Assembly (NCBI RefSeq): GCF_051900425.1 | Contig: NZ_JBHZGK010000012.1 | Location: 27,233-91,232 of the forward strand | DNA: 64,000 nucleotides | From: Frateuria_A sp051900425 | GTDB lineage: Bacteria; Pseudomonadota; Gammaproteobacteria; Xanthomonadales; Rhodanobacteraceae | Direction: 5' to 3' | Part shown: positions 32,580 through 42,169 of the stretch, in pieces | Numbering within the stretch: position 1 is the stretch's first letter | How the letters are laid out: every line of letters begins with the position of its first letter | Program-made: the position numbers and the translations under genes | The notes under the pieces: generated by a model | The model's input: the letters and a program-made list of their open reading frames with translations, nothing else | Database searches by the model: none | Told to the model about the DNA's origin: nothing

Positions 32580-35500
32580 TCAGCGCCCCGCGCTTGCCGC
32601 CGGTGCCGGCGCCGAAGCGGCTGGCGCAGGCTGCGCCTCGTGCTTCTCGACCAGCGTGAACACCGGTTTGTCCCAGCTGCCGGTGACGTGGTAGCGCGCG
32701 CTGGCGGCCTTGTTCAGTCCCTTGCCGAGCAGCCCCTGCACGGCAAAGCCGGCCGCCGCGCCGACCGGCCCGGCGACGACCGCACCGACCACCGGCAGGC
32801 TGTTGCCCACGTGCGGCACCACGTAGACCTGCTGATCGTAGTCGCGCGCGCGGAGGCCGGTGCGGCCGTGGATGTCGATATCGGCGGCCGGGCCGCGAAT
32901 CTTCAGGTTGTCGGTCGAGGCGTTGCCGTCGGCGAAGCGGAAGTCGCCCTTGATCGAATCGAACGCGAGCCCCTTGCCGAACACATCACCGAAGTCGAGC
33001 GTGAGCCGTCGCGGCAGCTCCGCCACCGAGACCAGGCCGAACAGGCGGCCCACGCCCGGCGCCACCTCCGGGATGCGGCCATGGCTGACGTCCACGGCGA
33101 GCGTGCCATCCATGTTCGCCAGCGCAAATGAGGTGGGTGCGCCGGGCCAGCTGGCATCGAGCACCGCATGGGTCTTGCCGCCGCTGAACAGGCCCTCGTA
33201 GCCGAAGGCGGTGAGCATGCTGCCCAGGTTCTGCGCGGCGAAGTCGATGCGCATGTGCGTGTGGCTGGCCTGGGCGGTGCCGTTCCAGTCGCCGCCGGCG
33301 TTCAATTGCACGCTCCGGGACAGTGCGCGCAGCTGGTCGATATGCATGCCCTGCGCGGTCGGCCAGGTTTCCAGCCGCGCCTCGCCGAGTCGGGCGGTGC
33401 CCAGGCGCAGGTCGCCGATCCACAGGTGGAAGGGCGGCAGCGAGGACGGATCGATGCCCGTGGCGGCCGGGTCCGCGGCAGGCCCGGTCGCCGCCTGTGC
33501 GGTCGCGGCGGGCGCGGGGGTTTCGACGCCTTTGGCGGGCACCGCCACAGGCTTGCCGGTGGGCGGGGGCGCCGCCTGCGGCCAGTACAGCCGCTGCAGG
33601 CGCGCGGTGATGCCGCGCTTGCGCAGGTCGGCGCCCGGCACGTCGACATGGCCGGCGAGCGCGGGACTGTCCACGTCGATGGCCAGGCCGTCGGTGCCGG
33701 GCATGGCCTTGATGTGCATGTCGGGGAAGTCGTGCTCGAACACGAGCGCACGGTCGGCCTGCGCATCGATGCTCTCCAGCCCGGGACCGTCGCTGCCGCT
33801 GCCGGCGACCGCGTGCTGCACCCAGCCGGACACATCGAGCGCGGTGGCATGGCCGCGGATGCGCAGGCCCTTGTCGGGCAGGCTGTCGGGCATCGCGGTC
33901 CCGAAGGCGATCGCCGCGGCCAGCGGCTGCGTGTCGCCCGCCGGCAGGCGAAAACGCGCGCGCATCACGTCGCCCAGCGCCACGTCGAGCCGGCCGTTCT
34001 CCACCGGCACGCCCAGGGTCAGGTGCAATGGCAGCACGGCGTCGGCCGGCTTGGACAACGGCACCGGCAATGTCAGCGCGGTGCCGGCGAGCGTGCTGTC
34101 GGCGCTCAGTGTCTGCACCGAACCGCCGCCGCCGCGGGTGATGTCGAAGCCGAGCGTGTAGGTGCTGCGCCCTTCGGCTGCCTTGCCCAGCCATTGGAGT
34201 TGCGGGAAGCCCTGCACCAGCTCGGCGATCGCATAGCGCCCCTGCAGGCGCGCCGAGAGCTCGGTGTCGGGCCGGCCGGTCGCATCGGCGATCGCAAGGT
34301 CCAGCGACGAGGGCTGGCCGCGGAAGCTGCCAGCCAGCGGACCGGCATGCACGCCGTGGGCATCGAAGCTGACCGGTCCGGCGAGCTTGTCCAGCTCCAG
34401 CTTCCACTCGGGCGCATCCACGTCCATGCCCGTCAGTTGCGCATCGCCATCCAGTCGCATCGCCCGGGTGTCCTTCAGCGGCAACGACAAGTGGAAGCCG
34501 AACGCGGCGCTGCCGCCGAGGCGCAGCTTGGCCAGCGTGTCGGCCTGGTCGCGTGCGATCGGGCTCTGCCGCAGGAACTTGATCAGGCTGGCGCCGCTGC
34601 CGTTGCCCTGAACGTTGAGATCGACCGTCGTATCGGAGAAGTCGGGGATCAGGGCGACCGCGCGATCGACCTTCACTCCCAGCGACTCGCCACCCTGGGC
34701 CTGGGCCAGCATGCCGTTGTCGACGAAGCTCGCCTCGACCGACAAGCCGGTGGCCTGCGGCCAGCCCTCGCCGTAGTCGAAGGTCAACCCGCTGATCCGC
34801 GCGTGAGCCTCGAAGCGGCCTTCGTTGTGGTGGAACGGCCAGTCGGCCAGGCTGCCGCGTACCACCAGGTCGCCCTCGTCCACCGTACCGGCGACCAGCG
34901 CGCGGTCGAGCCACTCGATGGCGTGCGGCGACATGGAGCCGAGCGGCCAGAACTGCTTGGCGGCGGTCACCTGCGCCTGGTCGACGTGCGCGAAGAAGTC
35001 CAGGAAAGGACGCCCGCCGTCGTCCGGCAAAGCGATGGTGCCGCGCGCGCTGCCGGCAAACCCCTGGCCCTGGAACGCCAGCGGGTCCACGCCGATGCGC
35101 CAGGCCCCGTCGGCATGCCAGGCGGCGATGGTGCCAGCCAGCCGTGGCATGAGGAACGGCGTGCGGAAGCCTGGGGTGAGGTCGACCACGGTGGCCTGCG
35201 GCGGCAGTTCCAGCGAGAAGCCCTGCGCATCGCCGCGTAGGGTGCCGGCGAGCCGGCTGATGCCGGGCAGCTTGCCGGCGGCATCGATGCCGGCTTTCGA
35301 GAACGACGCCTGCAGGCCCTGCACGCCCTGGGCACGCGACCATTGCAGGGCGATCCGTTCGAGCAGGACGTGCGGATGCCCGCTACCGAGCCAGGCGCCC
35401 AGCGACGGGGCCAGGCCGGGCTTGAGCGCCAGCCACGGCAGCAGCGGCGCAAGGTCCAGATCGCGTGCCGCCACGCCCACGCGCACGGCGCCGTCCGGTT

Positions 35501-36461
35501 CGTGCAGCGCCAGCGCCAGCGCTCCGCCCTGGGCGTCGGCATAGCGCAGCTGGTAACCGTCGGCGCTCCGGCTGATGCCGGCAAGGCCCCGCAGCGCCGG
35601 CACGCTGGCGGTTCCCGCGGGGCCGGCGACGGCAAGATCGGCAAGTTCGAAGCGCAAGGTGGCGCGCACGACCTTGCGGTCCTTCCAGTCCAGCCAGGCG
35701 GCAAGACTGCCGGTGCCGCGTTTGGCTACATAGCCGTCCATCGCCACGTCTCCGAGCAGCGTGCGCAGGTCGATCCGGTCGCCGGCCAGCCATAGCCGGC
35801 CTTCGCTGCCGTCTTCGCGGAAGCTGCCGGCGCCGTGCCATTGGCCGCGGGCGCCCTCACGCTGCAACAGCACGCCGAAGCGCACGCGGCTGCCTTGCCG
35901 GCTCAGCCGTAACTGGTCGGCGCGCACGGCGTAGCGATGCCCGCTGGTCTCGTCGGTGACGATCAATCGCAGGTCGCGAAGCCAGACGCCCAGCGAAACC
36001 GGCCCCATCGAGAAATCCTGCCGCGCACCGCCATCGGGCCCGCCGATACCGTTGACGTGCCAGCGGCCCTGCGCGTCGTGGCTCAGGTCCAGTTCCAGTC
36101 CCCGCGCGCGCAGGTCGAGCATGTGCCGCGAGGGCAGCAGCCAGGCGCCGAAATCGATCTTCAGCTCCGACTCGGGCAGGTGCAGCGGACTGCCGCCCCC
36201 TGGCCCGGGGCCCACGGTGACGTCGCGCATCACGAACAGCGGGCCGGAGCCACGCCAGTGGCCCTCCATCGAGGCGAAACTCACCGGCCGGTGCAGGCGT
36301 TCGGAAAGCTGCGCGGCCACCCACTGCGGATGGCGCGCCAGCAGCGGCAGCAGCAATTGCGCCAGCGCCACCAGCACGGCCAGCGTGACCACCACGATGC
36401 CGGCGCCCCAGCCGAGGGCGCGCAGTGCCAGGTGCAGGCGCTGTCGCCAGCGCGCGTTCAC
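32580..36461 (-). CDS. yhdP: YhdP family AsmA-like protein
   Basis: 1293 residues, the typical size. A single N-terminal membrane anchor (about 17-42) is followed by a very long beta-rich periplasmic region, with DUF3971 in the middle and an AsmA-2 C-terminal domain (about 1080-1240, containing GTLAVDVSHGRIPEVAPG and LKIRGPAADIDIHGRTG). YhdP, TamB and YdbH are thought to form bridges carrying phospholipid to the outer membrane. A Pro/Ala linker interrupts the C-terminal third near 955-1000. It starts 40 bases after rng stops on the same strand, matching the conserved rng-yhdP order. Confidence 0.92.
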   Translation of the reverse strand: MNARWRQRLHLALRALGWGAGIVVVTLAVLVALAQLLLPLLARHPQWVAAQLSERLHRPVSFASMEGHWRGSGPLFVMRDVTVGPGPGGGSPLHLPESELKIDFGAWLLPSRHMLDLRARGLELDLSHDAQGRWHVNGIGGPDGGARQDFSMGPVSLGVWLRDLRLIVTDETSGHRYAVRADQLRLSRQGSRVRFGVLLQREGARGQWHGAGSFREDGSEGRLWLAGDRIDLRTLLGDVAMDGYVAKRGTGSLAAWLDWKDRKVVRATLRFELADLAVAGPAGTASVPALRGLAGISRSADGYQLRYADAQGGALALALHEPDGAVRVGVAARDLDLAPLLPWLALKPGLAPSLGAWLGSGHPHVLLERIALQWSRAQGVQGLQASFSKAGIDAAGKLPGISRLAGTLRGDAQGFSLELPPQATVVDLTPGFRTPFLMPRLAGTIAAWHADGAWRIGVDPLAFQGQGFAGSARGTIALPDDGGRPFLDFFAHVDQAQVTAAKQFWPLGSMSPHAIEWLDRALVAGTVDEGDLVVRGSLADWPFHHNEGRFEAHARISGLTFDYGEGWPQATGLSVEASFVDNGMLAQAQGGESLGVKVDRAVALIPDFSDTTVDLNVQGNGSGASLIKFLRQSPIARDQADTLAKLRLGGSAAFGFHLSLPLKDTRAMRLDGDAQLTGMDVDAPEWKLELDKLAGPVSFDAHGVHAGPLAGSFRGQPSSLDLAIADATGRPDTELSARLQGRYAIAELVQGFPQLQWLGKAAEGRSTYTLGFDITRGGGGSVQTLSADSTLAGTALTLPVPLSKPADAVLPLHLTLGVPVENGRLDVALGDVMRARFRLPAGDTQPLAAAIAFGTAMPDSLPDKGLRIRGHATALDVSGWVQHAVAGSGSDGPGLESIDAQADRALVFEHDFPDMHIKAMPGTDGLAIDVDSPALAGHVDVPGADLRKRGITARLQRLYWPQAAPPPTGKPVAVPAKGVETPAPAATAQAATGPAADPAATGIDPSSLPPFHLWIGDLRLGTARLGEARLETWPTAQGMHIDQLRALSRSVQLNAGGDWNGTAQASHTHMRIDFAAQNLGSMLTAFGYEGLFSGGKTHAVLDASWPGAPTSFALANMDGTLAVDVSHGRIPEVAPGVGRLFGLVSVAELPRRLTLDFGDVFGKGLAFDSIKGDFRFADGNASTDNLKIRGPAADIDIHGRTGLRARDYDQQVYVVPHVGNSLPVVGAVVAGPVGAAAGFAVQGLLGKGLNKAASARYHVTGSWDKPVFTLVEKHEAQPAPAASAPAPAASAGR

Positions 36462-36500
36462 CTCGTTCCGTCCCGGCCGGCGCTGCGGGCAATCCTTCGC

Positions 36501-37973
36501 TTACAGCAAGACCACATCGAACTGTTCCTGCGAGTAATGCTCTTCCGGCTGGAAGCGTATGCTCTTGGAGATGAACTCCTCCAGTTCGGCCACCGCCGCC
36601 GACTCCTCTTCGAGGATGCGCGAGACGACCTTGGGACTGGCCATCACGAGCAGCTTTTCGGCGTTGAACTGGCGCACCGCGCGGGTGATCTCGCGGAAGA
36701 TCTCATAGGTGACCGTCTCGGCGGTCTTGATCGTGCCGCGCCCGCCGCAGGCCGGGCACGGCTCGCACAACTGCCGCTCCAGGCTTTCGGTGGTGCGCTT
36801 GCGGGTCATTTCCACCAGCCCGAGCGCGGACATCGGGTAGACCGTGGTCTTGGCGTGGTCGCGCGCCAGGCCCTTCTCGAGCATGCGGATCACCTGGCGC
36901 TTGTGCTCGTCATCGTTCATGTCGATGAAGTCGATGATGATGATGCCGCCCAGGTTGCGCAGCCGCAGTTGACGCGCCGCCGCCTGCGCGGCCTCCAGAT
37001 TGGTGCGGTAGACCGTTTCTTCCAGGTTGCGCGTGCCCAGGTAGCCGCCGGTGTTGACGTCGATCGTCGTCATCGCCTCGGTCTGGTCGACGATCAGGTA
37101 ACCGCCGGATTTGAGCGGCACCTCCTTCTTCATCGCGCGCTGGATCTCGTCCTCCACGCCGTAGAGGTCGAAGATCGGCCGCTCGCCGGTGTAGTGCTCG
37201 ATGCGATCGTCAAGGCTCGGCATGAACTTGTGCACGAACTTGACGACCTTCTCGTGCGTCTCGCGCGAATCGACGCGCACCTTCTCGATGTCGTCGGTGA
37301 GCATGTCGCGCAGGCTGCGCAGCGGCAGCGAGAGCTCCTCGTAGACGCGCTCGCCGACCTTCGCTTTGGCGATGTTCTCCTGCACCACGCGCCAGACCTT
37401 GCTCAGGTAGGTCACATCGAAGGCGAGCGACTCGGCCGACTGGCCTTCGGCGTTGGTGCGCACGATGTAGCCGAGCGGGTTCTCGCCGATCAGGCCGCCG
37501 AGCACGTCCTTCAGGCGTCCGCGCTCGGCCTCGTCCTCGATGCGGGCGGAGATGCCCAGCGTGCGCGCGTGCGGCAGCAGCACCAGGTAACGCGAGGGGA
37601 TCGAAAGGTGGGTGGACAGCCGTGCGCCCTTGGTCCCGATCGGGTCCTTCACCACCTGCACCACGATGTCCTGCCCCTCATGGACCAGCTCGCTGATCGA
37701 GGGCGTGTGGCCGTTGCCGTGCACCTCCGCACCCTCGGGCAGCGGCGGGCGCACGATGTCCGAGGCGTGCAGGAACGCCGCACGCTCCAGCCCGATCTCC
37801 ACGAACACGGCCTGCATGCCGGGCATCACCCGCTGCACGCGTCCCTTGTAGACGTTGCCCACGTAGCCGCGCCTGGAGGCACGCTCGACGTGCACCTCCT
37901 GCAGCATGCCGTTCTCGACCACGCCGACGCGGGTCTCACGGGGCGTCACGTTGATCAGGATCTCTTCACTCAC
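36501..37973 (-). CDS. rng: Ribonuclease G
   Basis: 490 residues. N-terminal S1-type RNA-binding part (GNVYKGRVQRVMPGMQAVFVEI), the 5'-sensor region, the catalytic Mg site (IIIIDFIDMNDDEHK) and the Zn-link CPACGGRG. It matures the 16S rRNA 5' end and turns over mRNA. Two in-frame GTG codons are candidates; the second (MSEEILINVTPRE) is preferred because GGGGGTGGAT precedes it and it matches known N-termini. Confidence 0.95.
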   Translation of the reverse strand: MSEEILINVTPRETRVGVVENGMLQEVHVERASRRGYVGNVYKGRVQRVMPGMQAVFVEIGLERAAFLHASDIVRPPLPEGAEVHGNGHTPSISELVHEGQDIVVQVVKDPIGTKGARLSTHLSIPSRYLVLLPHARTLGISARIEDEAERGRLKDVLGGLIGENPLGYIVRTNAEGQSAESLAFDVTYLSKVWRVVQENIAKAKVGERVYEELSLPLRSLRDMLTDDIEKVRVDSRETHEKVVKFVHKFMPSLDDRIEHYTGERPIFDLYGVEDEIQRAMKKEVPLKSGGYLIVDQTEAMTTIDVNTGGYLGTRNLEETVYRTNLEAAQAAARQLRLRNLGGIIIIDFIDMNDDEHKRQVIRMLEKGLARDHAKTTVYPMSALGLVEMTRKRTTESLERQLCEPCPACGGRGTIKTAETVTYEIFREITRAVRQFNAEKLLVMASPKVVSRILEEESAAVAELEEFISKSIRFQPEEHYSQEQFDVVLL

Positions 37974-37996
37974 ATCCACCCCCGTTGATCTGACTC

Positions 37997-38026
37997 TTTA
38001 TAGCGGGTGGGCGATGAAACTGTCGA
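37997..38026 (-). promoter_or_regulatory. Putative rng promoter
   Basis: Minus strand TCGACA (38026-38021) and TATAAA (38002-37997) with 18-base spacing, about 25 bases before the rng start. Confidence 0.5.
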
Positions 38027-38113
38027 TGCGCCAGCGCACGGGGAACCGGGCAACTTGGCGGCGCCACCGCCGCGACGGGCACGGCGGCCACCCACTGGGT
38101 AGACTCCGCCACC

Positions 38114-38779
38114 ATGAAACTCCTGCTGGTGGAAGACTCCGAACGCCTGCGCACCACCCTGCAGCACGGCCTGCGGGGCGCCGGCTTCACCGTCGACGCG
38201 GCGGCGGACGGCATCGAGGCCAAGGGTTTCCTGGCCAGCTACGACTACGACCTGGTGGTGCTGGACCTGATGCTGCCACGGCTGGACGGCCTGGGCGTGC
38301 TGCGCGGCCTGCCTCCGGGCGGCCGTCGCCCGCGCGTGCTGGTGCTGTCCGCCCGCGACCAGGTGGGCGACCGCATCGAGTCGCTCAACGCCGGCGCCGA
38401 CGACTACCTGGTCAAGCCCTTCGCCTTCGACGAGCTGGTCGCCCGCCTGCACGCCCTGGCGCGCCGCCCGCTGCAGGCACAGCCGGTGGTGCTGACCCTG
38501 GGCACGCTGGCGTGGGACCCGCTGGCCCAGCAAGCCAGCGTGGATGGCCAGCCGCTGCCGCTTACGCCGCGCGAGTTCGCCGTGCTGGGGCTGCTGTTGC
38601 GCCACCGCGGCCGCGCCTTCACGCGCCAGGAAATCCTCGAGCGCACCGCCGGCAGCGACACCGACGTTTCCGACCGCAGCGTCGAGGTACTGGTCTTCGG
38701 CCTGCGCCGCAAGCTCGACGCGGCCGGCCTGGCCGGCCTGATCGAGACCCGCCGCGGCGCCGGCTACCTGATCCCGTGA
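38114..38779 (+). CDS. OmpR-family response regulator
   Basis: 221 residues. Receiver domain with acidic E7-D8, phospho-acceptor D51 (VVLDLMLPRLDG) and K101 (LVKPF), then a winged-helix DNA-binding domain (about 125-221: LTPREFAVLGLLL, SVEVLVFGLRRKLD, RRGAGYLI). It would regulate transcription in response to the kinase encoded next; the target genes are not evident. GTGA overlap with the kinase gene. Confidence 0.94.
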   Translation: MKLLLVEDSERLRTTLQHGLRGAGFTVDAAADGIEAKGFLASYDYDLVVLDLMLPRLDGLGVLRGLPPGGRRPRVLVLSARDQVGDRIESLNAGADDYLVKPFAFDELVARLHALARRPLQAQPVVLTLGTLAWDPLAQQASVDGQPLPLTPREFAVLGLLLRHRGRAFTRQEILERTAGSDTDVSDRSVEVLVFGLRRKLDAAGLAGLIETRRGAGYLIP

Positions 38780-40125
38780 AACCGCCCTCGCTCGCCGCGC
38801 GCATCACCCTGCTGCTGGTGGGCACCAGCCTGGCCCTGCTCGGCGGCGGCGGACTGCTGATGGACTGGCGCATCGACCAGGCGATGGAAAGCCGGTACCG
38901 GGAAAACCTGCTGACCCAGGCCCAGGCCCTGACCACGGTGGTGGAGATCGAGCAGGCGGCCGGCGAGCCACAAGCGGCCGCGGGACTGCTCGGCGAAAGC
39001 GGACACGCCTGGTACGAGCTGCGCTGCCAGGGCCTGGCGCCCCAGCGCAGCACACCGCCGCCACCGGTCGCGCCCGCCGGCTGGCCGGCCGCGGCGGGAG
39101 CCACACCGCGCTTCCTCAACCTGCGCAACGGGGCCGGACGGCTGGGCGCGGTGATGTTCGCCTTCGAGGAGCCCTCCGCCACCCGTCCGCCCACGCGCCG
39201 CTGCGCGCTGCTGTTCATGCAGGACCGTCGCGCGTTCGACCGCCTGCTGACCACGCTGGACTGGATTCTCGTGCTGGGCCCGGCACTGGCGCTGCTGGTC
39301 GCGCTGGTGGCGGTGCCGCTGATCGTGCGGCGCGGCCTGAAACCGGTGCGCGCGCTGGTCGAGCGCATGCGCGACATCGGTCCGCACGCGCCCGGCCAGC
39401 GCCTGCCCGCCAGCGGTACGCGCGAGCTCGACCCGCTGGTCGCCCGCTTCAACGACGTGCTGGCCAGGATGGACGAGGGCCTCGCGCGCGAACGCCAGTT
39501 CGCCAGCGGCCTGGCGCACGAGACCCGCACGCGGCTGGCCGAACTGCGCGCGCTGGCGGAAGTGGAGGCGCGTTACCCGAGCGGCCGGGAACTCGGCCAG
39601 ATCCTCGACGAGATCGGCCAGATCGGCGCCGAGCTGGAAGCGACCGTTTCTGCGTTGCTGCTGCTCACCCGCCTGCAGTCGGGCCTGGAACAACCGCAGC
39701 GCCAGCCGCTGGAACTGGCCCCGTGGCTCGAGCGCCAGTTGCCCCGCCACCGCGCGCACGCCGCCTCGCGCGGCCTGGCGCTGGTGGTCGACGGCAGGCC
39801 GCCGGCGCACCTGCATACCGACCCCGCGTTGCTTGAGGTCGTGCTGGGCAACCTGCTCGGCAACGCCTGTGCCTACGCGCCGGACGGCGACACCGTAAGG
39901 GTCGGGCTGGCTACGGACAGCCTGCGCATCAGCAACGCCGCGCCCGGGTTGGAGCCCGCGGACCTTGCGCGTTTCGGCCAGCGCTTCTGGCGCAAGCAAC
40001 CGCCGCATGCCGGCCATGCGGGCCTCGGGTTGGCGCTGGCCCACGCAGCGGCCGAGGCGCTCGGCATGGACGTTCGCTTCGAACTGGCGGATGGGCGGCT
40101 GTCGGCCGTGCTGGGGTGGGGCTGA
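38776..40125 (+). CDS. Two-component sensor histidine kinase with atypical H and G boxes
   Basis: 449 residues. Two membrane segments (about 8-27 and 160-182) enclose a roughly 130-residue periplasmic sensor domain with a Pro-rich loop; then HAMP (about 183-235), a dimerisation domain with GLAHETRTRLAEL, and a C-terminal ATPase domain. The phospho-acceptor His and following Glu are present, but the canonical HELRTPL reads HETRTRL. The N box is NLLGNACAYAP and the late GLGLALA is kept, while the usual DNGxG is SNAAPGL. Such variation is known in some proteobacterial kinases, so activity is likely but untested. GTG start overlaps the regulator's stop. Confidence 0.88.
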   Translation: MKPPSLAARITLLLVGTSLALLGGGGLLMDWRIDQAMESRYRENLLTQAQALTTVVEIEQAAGEPQAAAGLLGESGHAWYELRCQGLAPQRSTPPPPVAPAGWPAAAGATPRFLNLRNGAGRLGAVMFAFEEPSATRPPTRRCALLFMQDRRAFDRLLTTLDWILVLGPALALLVALVAVPLIVRRGLKPVRALVERMRDIGPHAPGQRLPASGTRELDPLVARFNDVLARMDEGLARERQFASGLAHETRTRLAELRALAEVEARYPSGRELGQILDEIGQIGAELEATVSALLLLTRLQSGLEQPQRQPLELAPWLERQLPRHRAHAASRGLALVVDGRPPAHLHTDPALLEVVLGNLLGNACAYAPDGDTVRVGLATDSLRISNAAPGLEPADLARFGQRFWRKQPPHAGHAGLGLALAHAAAEALGMDVRFELADGRLSAVLGWG

Positions 40126-40137
40126 GGCACGGTTTCC

Positions 40138-40299
40138 CCATCCGCCCTTCGGGCACCTTCCCCCCGTCAACGGGGGAAGGATCAGAGGCGCGACGCTGCA
40201 TTTCCGGGTCCCCTCAGCGTACGGGGGGCTTGAACACGGGGCGCCGCACACTTTCGAGCCTTCCTCCGCGAACGCGGGGAAGGTGTCGACAGGCGGGCG
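40138..40299. repeat. Fold-back intergenic repeat, copy 2 (interrupted)
   Basis: Shares with the element at 32451 the blocks CCATCCGCCCTTCGGGCA, CCCCCGTCAACGGGGGAAGG, TCCGCGAACGCGGGGAAGGT and CAGGCGGGCG, in the same order. About 50 extra bases separate the two halves. It fills the gap between the converging kinase and mscS-type genes. Confidence 0.75.
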
Positions 40300-40318
40300 C
40301 CCTTGAGCGCAATCGGCA

Positions 40319-41386
40319 TCAGCCGGCCGGATCGCGCACCTCGGCACGAACCCGCGGCAGGCTGTCCGGATAGTGCTGTTGCACGAACGCGATCATCCCT
40401 TCGCGCACGTGGCAGCGCAGGTCGAAGTTGCTGCCGGAGTCCGCCGAGCTGGCGAGGACGCGGATCTGCAACGTGCGCTCGGTGGCGTCGGTCACCTGCA
40501 GTACGCAGACGCGTCCGTCCCACTGCGGCGCTTCCCTGCACAGGCGCTTGACCTCCTCGCGCAGCGGTTCCAGCGGCACGCGGTAGTCCAGCCACAGGTA
40601 GACGGTGCCGATCAGCTGCGAGCTGGTGCGCGTCCAGTTCTGGAACGGGTTCTCCATGAACCAGTTCAGCGGCACCACCAGACGCCGCTCGTCCCAGATG
40701 CGCACCACCACATAGGTGCCGGTTATTTCCTCGATGCGGCCCCACTCGCCTTCGATGATCACCACGTCGTCCAGCCGGATCGGTTGGGTGATGGCGATCT
40801 GCAGGCCGGCGATCAGGTTGCTCAGCACCGGCTTGGCCGCCAGGCCCACCGCCAGGCCGGCCAGGCCGGCCGAAGCGAGCAGGCTGGCGCCGATCTGGCG
40901 CACGCCGGGGATCATCATCAGGCACGCGGCCAGGCCGATCAGGATCAGCAGCACGCTCGCCGTGCGGCCCAGCACGCGCGCCTGGGTGAGCACCCGCCGC
41001 GCGCGCAGGTTGTCCTCGGTGTGGACCGGGAAGCGTTGGGAAAAGAAGAACTCGACCGCGTTGATGCAACGCACGCCCAGCCAGGTGGCGACGGCGATCA
41101 GGGCAATCACCAGGATCTGCTCGGCCGACGCGGCGATGTGCAGTTCGTCCGCCTCGGAACGCGTATGCAGCGCCACCACCAGCACCAGCAGCGGCACCAG
41201 CCAGCCCATGGGCGAGCGCGCCTGCCTGAGCATCTCGCGCACCATCGGGTGCCCATCGCTGACACGCCACAGCAGCGAGCGCACCAGCCGGTGGACGACG
41301 ATCGCAACCAGCAGCGCCACGATCACCGTGACGCCCAGGCGGATCCAGGGCTGGCCGTTCCAGATCTCCAGCAGGTTTTCCGTCAT
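40319..41386 (-). CDS. MscS-family mechanosensitive channel
   Basis: 355 residues with about five membrane segments (near 15-35, 58-77, 90-108, 135-155 and 165-190). The pore-lining region SLLASAGLAGLAVGLAAKPVLSNLIAGLQ has the Gly/Ala pattern of MscS TM3, followed by the beta domain signature DDVVIIEGEWGRIEEI and VVPLNWFMENPFQNW. Opens under membrane tension to release solutes. Larger than E. coli MscS (286) because of two extra N-terminal segments. Confidence 0.9.
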   Translation of the reverse strand: MTENLLEIWNGQPWIRLGVTVIVALLVAIVVHRLVRSLLWRVSDGHPMVREMLRQARSPMGWLVPLLVLVVALHTRSEADELHIAASAEQILVIALIAVATWLGVRCINAVEFFFSQRFPVHTEDNLRARRVLTQARVLGRTASVLLILIGLAACLMMIPGVRQIGASLLASAGLAGLAVGLAAKPVLSNLIAGLQIAITQPIRLDDVVIIEGEWGRIEEITGTYVVVRIWDERRLVVPLNWFMENPFQNWTRTSSQLIGTVYLWLDYRVPLEPLREEVKRLCREAPQWDGRVCVLQVTDATERTLQIRVLASSADSGSNFDLRCHVREGMIAFVQQHYPDSLPRVRAEVRDPAG

Positions 41387-41443
41387 CGGCCCACCCTGCC
41401 GGTTCGCGCGTCCACGTCGCGTGGGCGGGTCATGGTCGGAATG

Positions 41444-41473
41444 TTCAGACGGCCATCCGCCTTGCCGTAAAGT
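41444..41473 (+). promoter_or_regulatory. Putative promoter giving a leaderless Dph6-like mRNA
   Basis: TTCAGA and TAAAGT with 18-base spacing; the -10 ends 6 bases before the ATG, so transcription should begin at the start codon. Confidence 0.4.
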
Positions 41474-41479
41474 AGGCCT

Positions 41480-42169
41480 ATGAGCGGCACACCCATCCTC
41501 CTCGCCTGGAGCGGCGGCAAGGACTGCCTGATGGCCCTGCAGCGGCTGCGCGCCGATCCGCAGTGGCAGGTGGTCGCGCTGCTGACGACCGTCAACCGCA
41601 CCTATGGAAGGATCGCCATGCATGGCGTGCGGCGCGACATCCTGCTCGCGCAGGCCGATGCGCTGGGCCTGCCGCTGCTTGAAGTCGAGATGGACTGGCC
41701 CGGCAGCAACGAGGCCTACGAAGGGGCGCACGAGCGTGCGCTGGCCGAGGCACGGATGCGCTGGCCGGGCATCCGCCACTGCGCCTTCGGTGACCTGTTC
41801 CTGCAGGACGTGCGCGACTACCGCGTGCGCCAGCTCGGCCGCGCGCAATGGCGCGCCGTGTTTCCCGTCTGGGGCGAGGACACCCAGGCCCTGTCGCGCC
41901 GCTTCGTGGGCGAGGGACATCGCGCGCTGCTGTGTTGCGTGGACACGCAACAGCTGGCGGCGGACTACTGCGGCCGCCCCTACGACGGTGCGCTGCTCGA
42001 CAGCCTGCCGGTCGGCGTCGACCCGTGCGGAGAGCGCGGCGAGTTCCACACGCTGAGCTGCGGCGGCCCGTTGTTCGCCCGCGAACTGCGCCTGCGCCGC
42101 GGCGAGTCGGTGCTGCGCGACGAGCGCTTCCAGTTCACCGACTTCCTGCTCGATGAACCGACCGGCTGA
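41480..42169 (+). CDS. Dph6-like ATP pyrophosphatase (adenine nucleotide alpha hydrolase)
   Basis: 229 residues. The PP-loop SGGKD starts at residue 11, followed by LLTTVNRTYGRIAMHGVR and the later HCAFGDLFLQDVRDYR and GVDPCGERGEFHT, as in the archaeal/eukaryotic Dph6 (DUF71) family that makes diphthamide. Bacteria have no diphthamide, so the bacterial substrate is unknown. The next gene starts 17 bases before its end. Confidence 0.85.
   Translation: MSGTPILLAWSGGKDCLMALQRLRADPQWQVVALLTTVNRTYGRIAMHGVRRDILLAQADALGLPLLEVEMDWPGSNEAYEGAHERALAEARMRWPGIRHCAFGDLFLQDVRDYRVRQLGRAQWRAVFPVWGEDTQALSRRFVGEGHRALLCCVDTQQLAADYCGRPYDGALLDSLPVGVDPCGERGEFHTLSCGGPLFARELRLRRGESVLRDERFQFTDFLLDEPTG

Noticed and set aside
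33168..35240. 690-codon plus-strand frame opposite yhdP
   Set aside because: Shadow of the long beta-rich gene; no ribosome-binding site or motifs.
32986..35343. 785-codon minus-strand frame inside yhdP in another register
   Set aside because: Arg/Ala/Gly-rich with no similarity; YhdP in the other frame has clear domains and the right length.
35937..37988. 683-codon plus-strand frame opposite yhdP and rng
   Set aside because: His/Leu/Asp-rich complement of rng; no family match.
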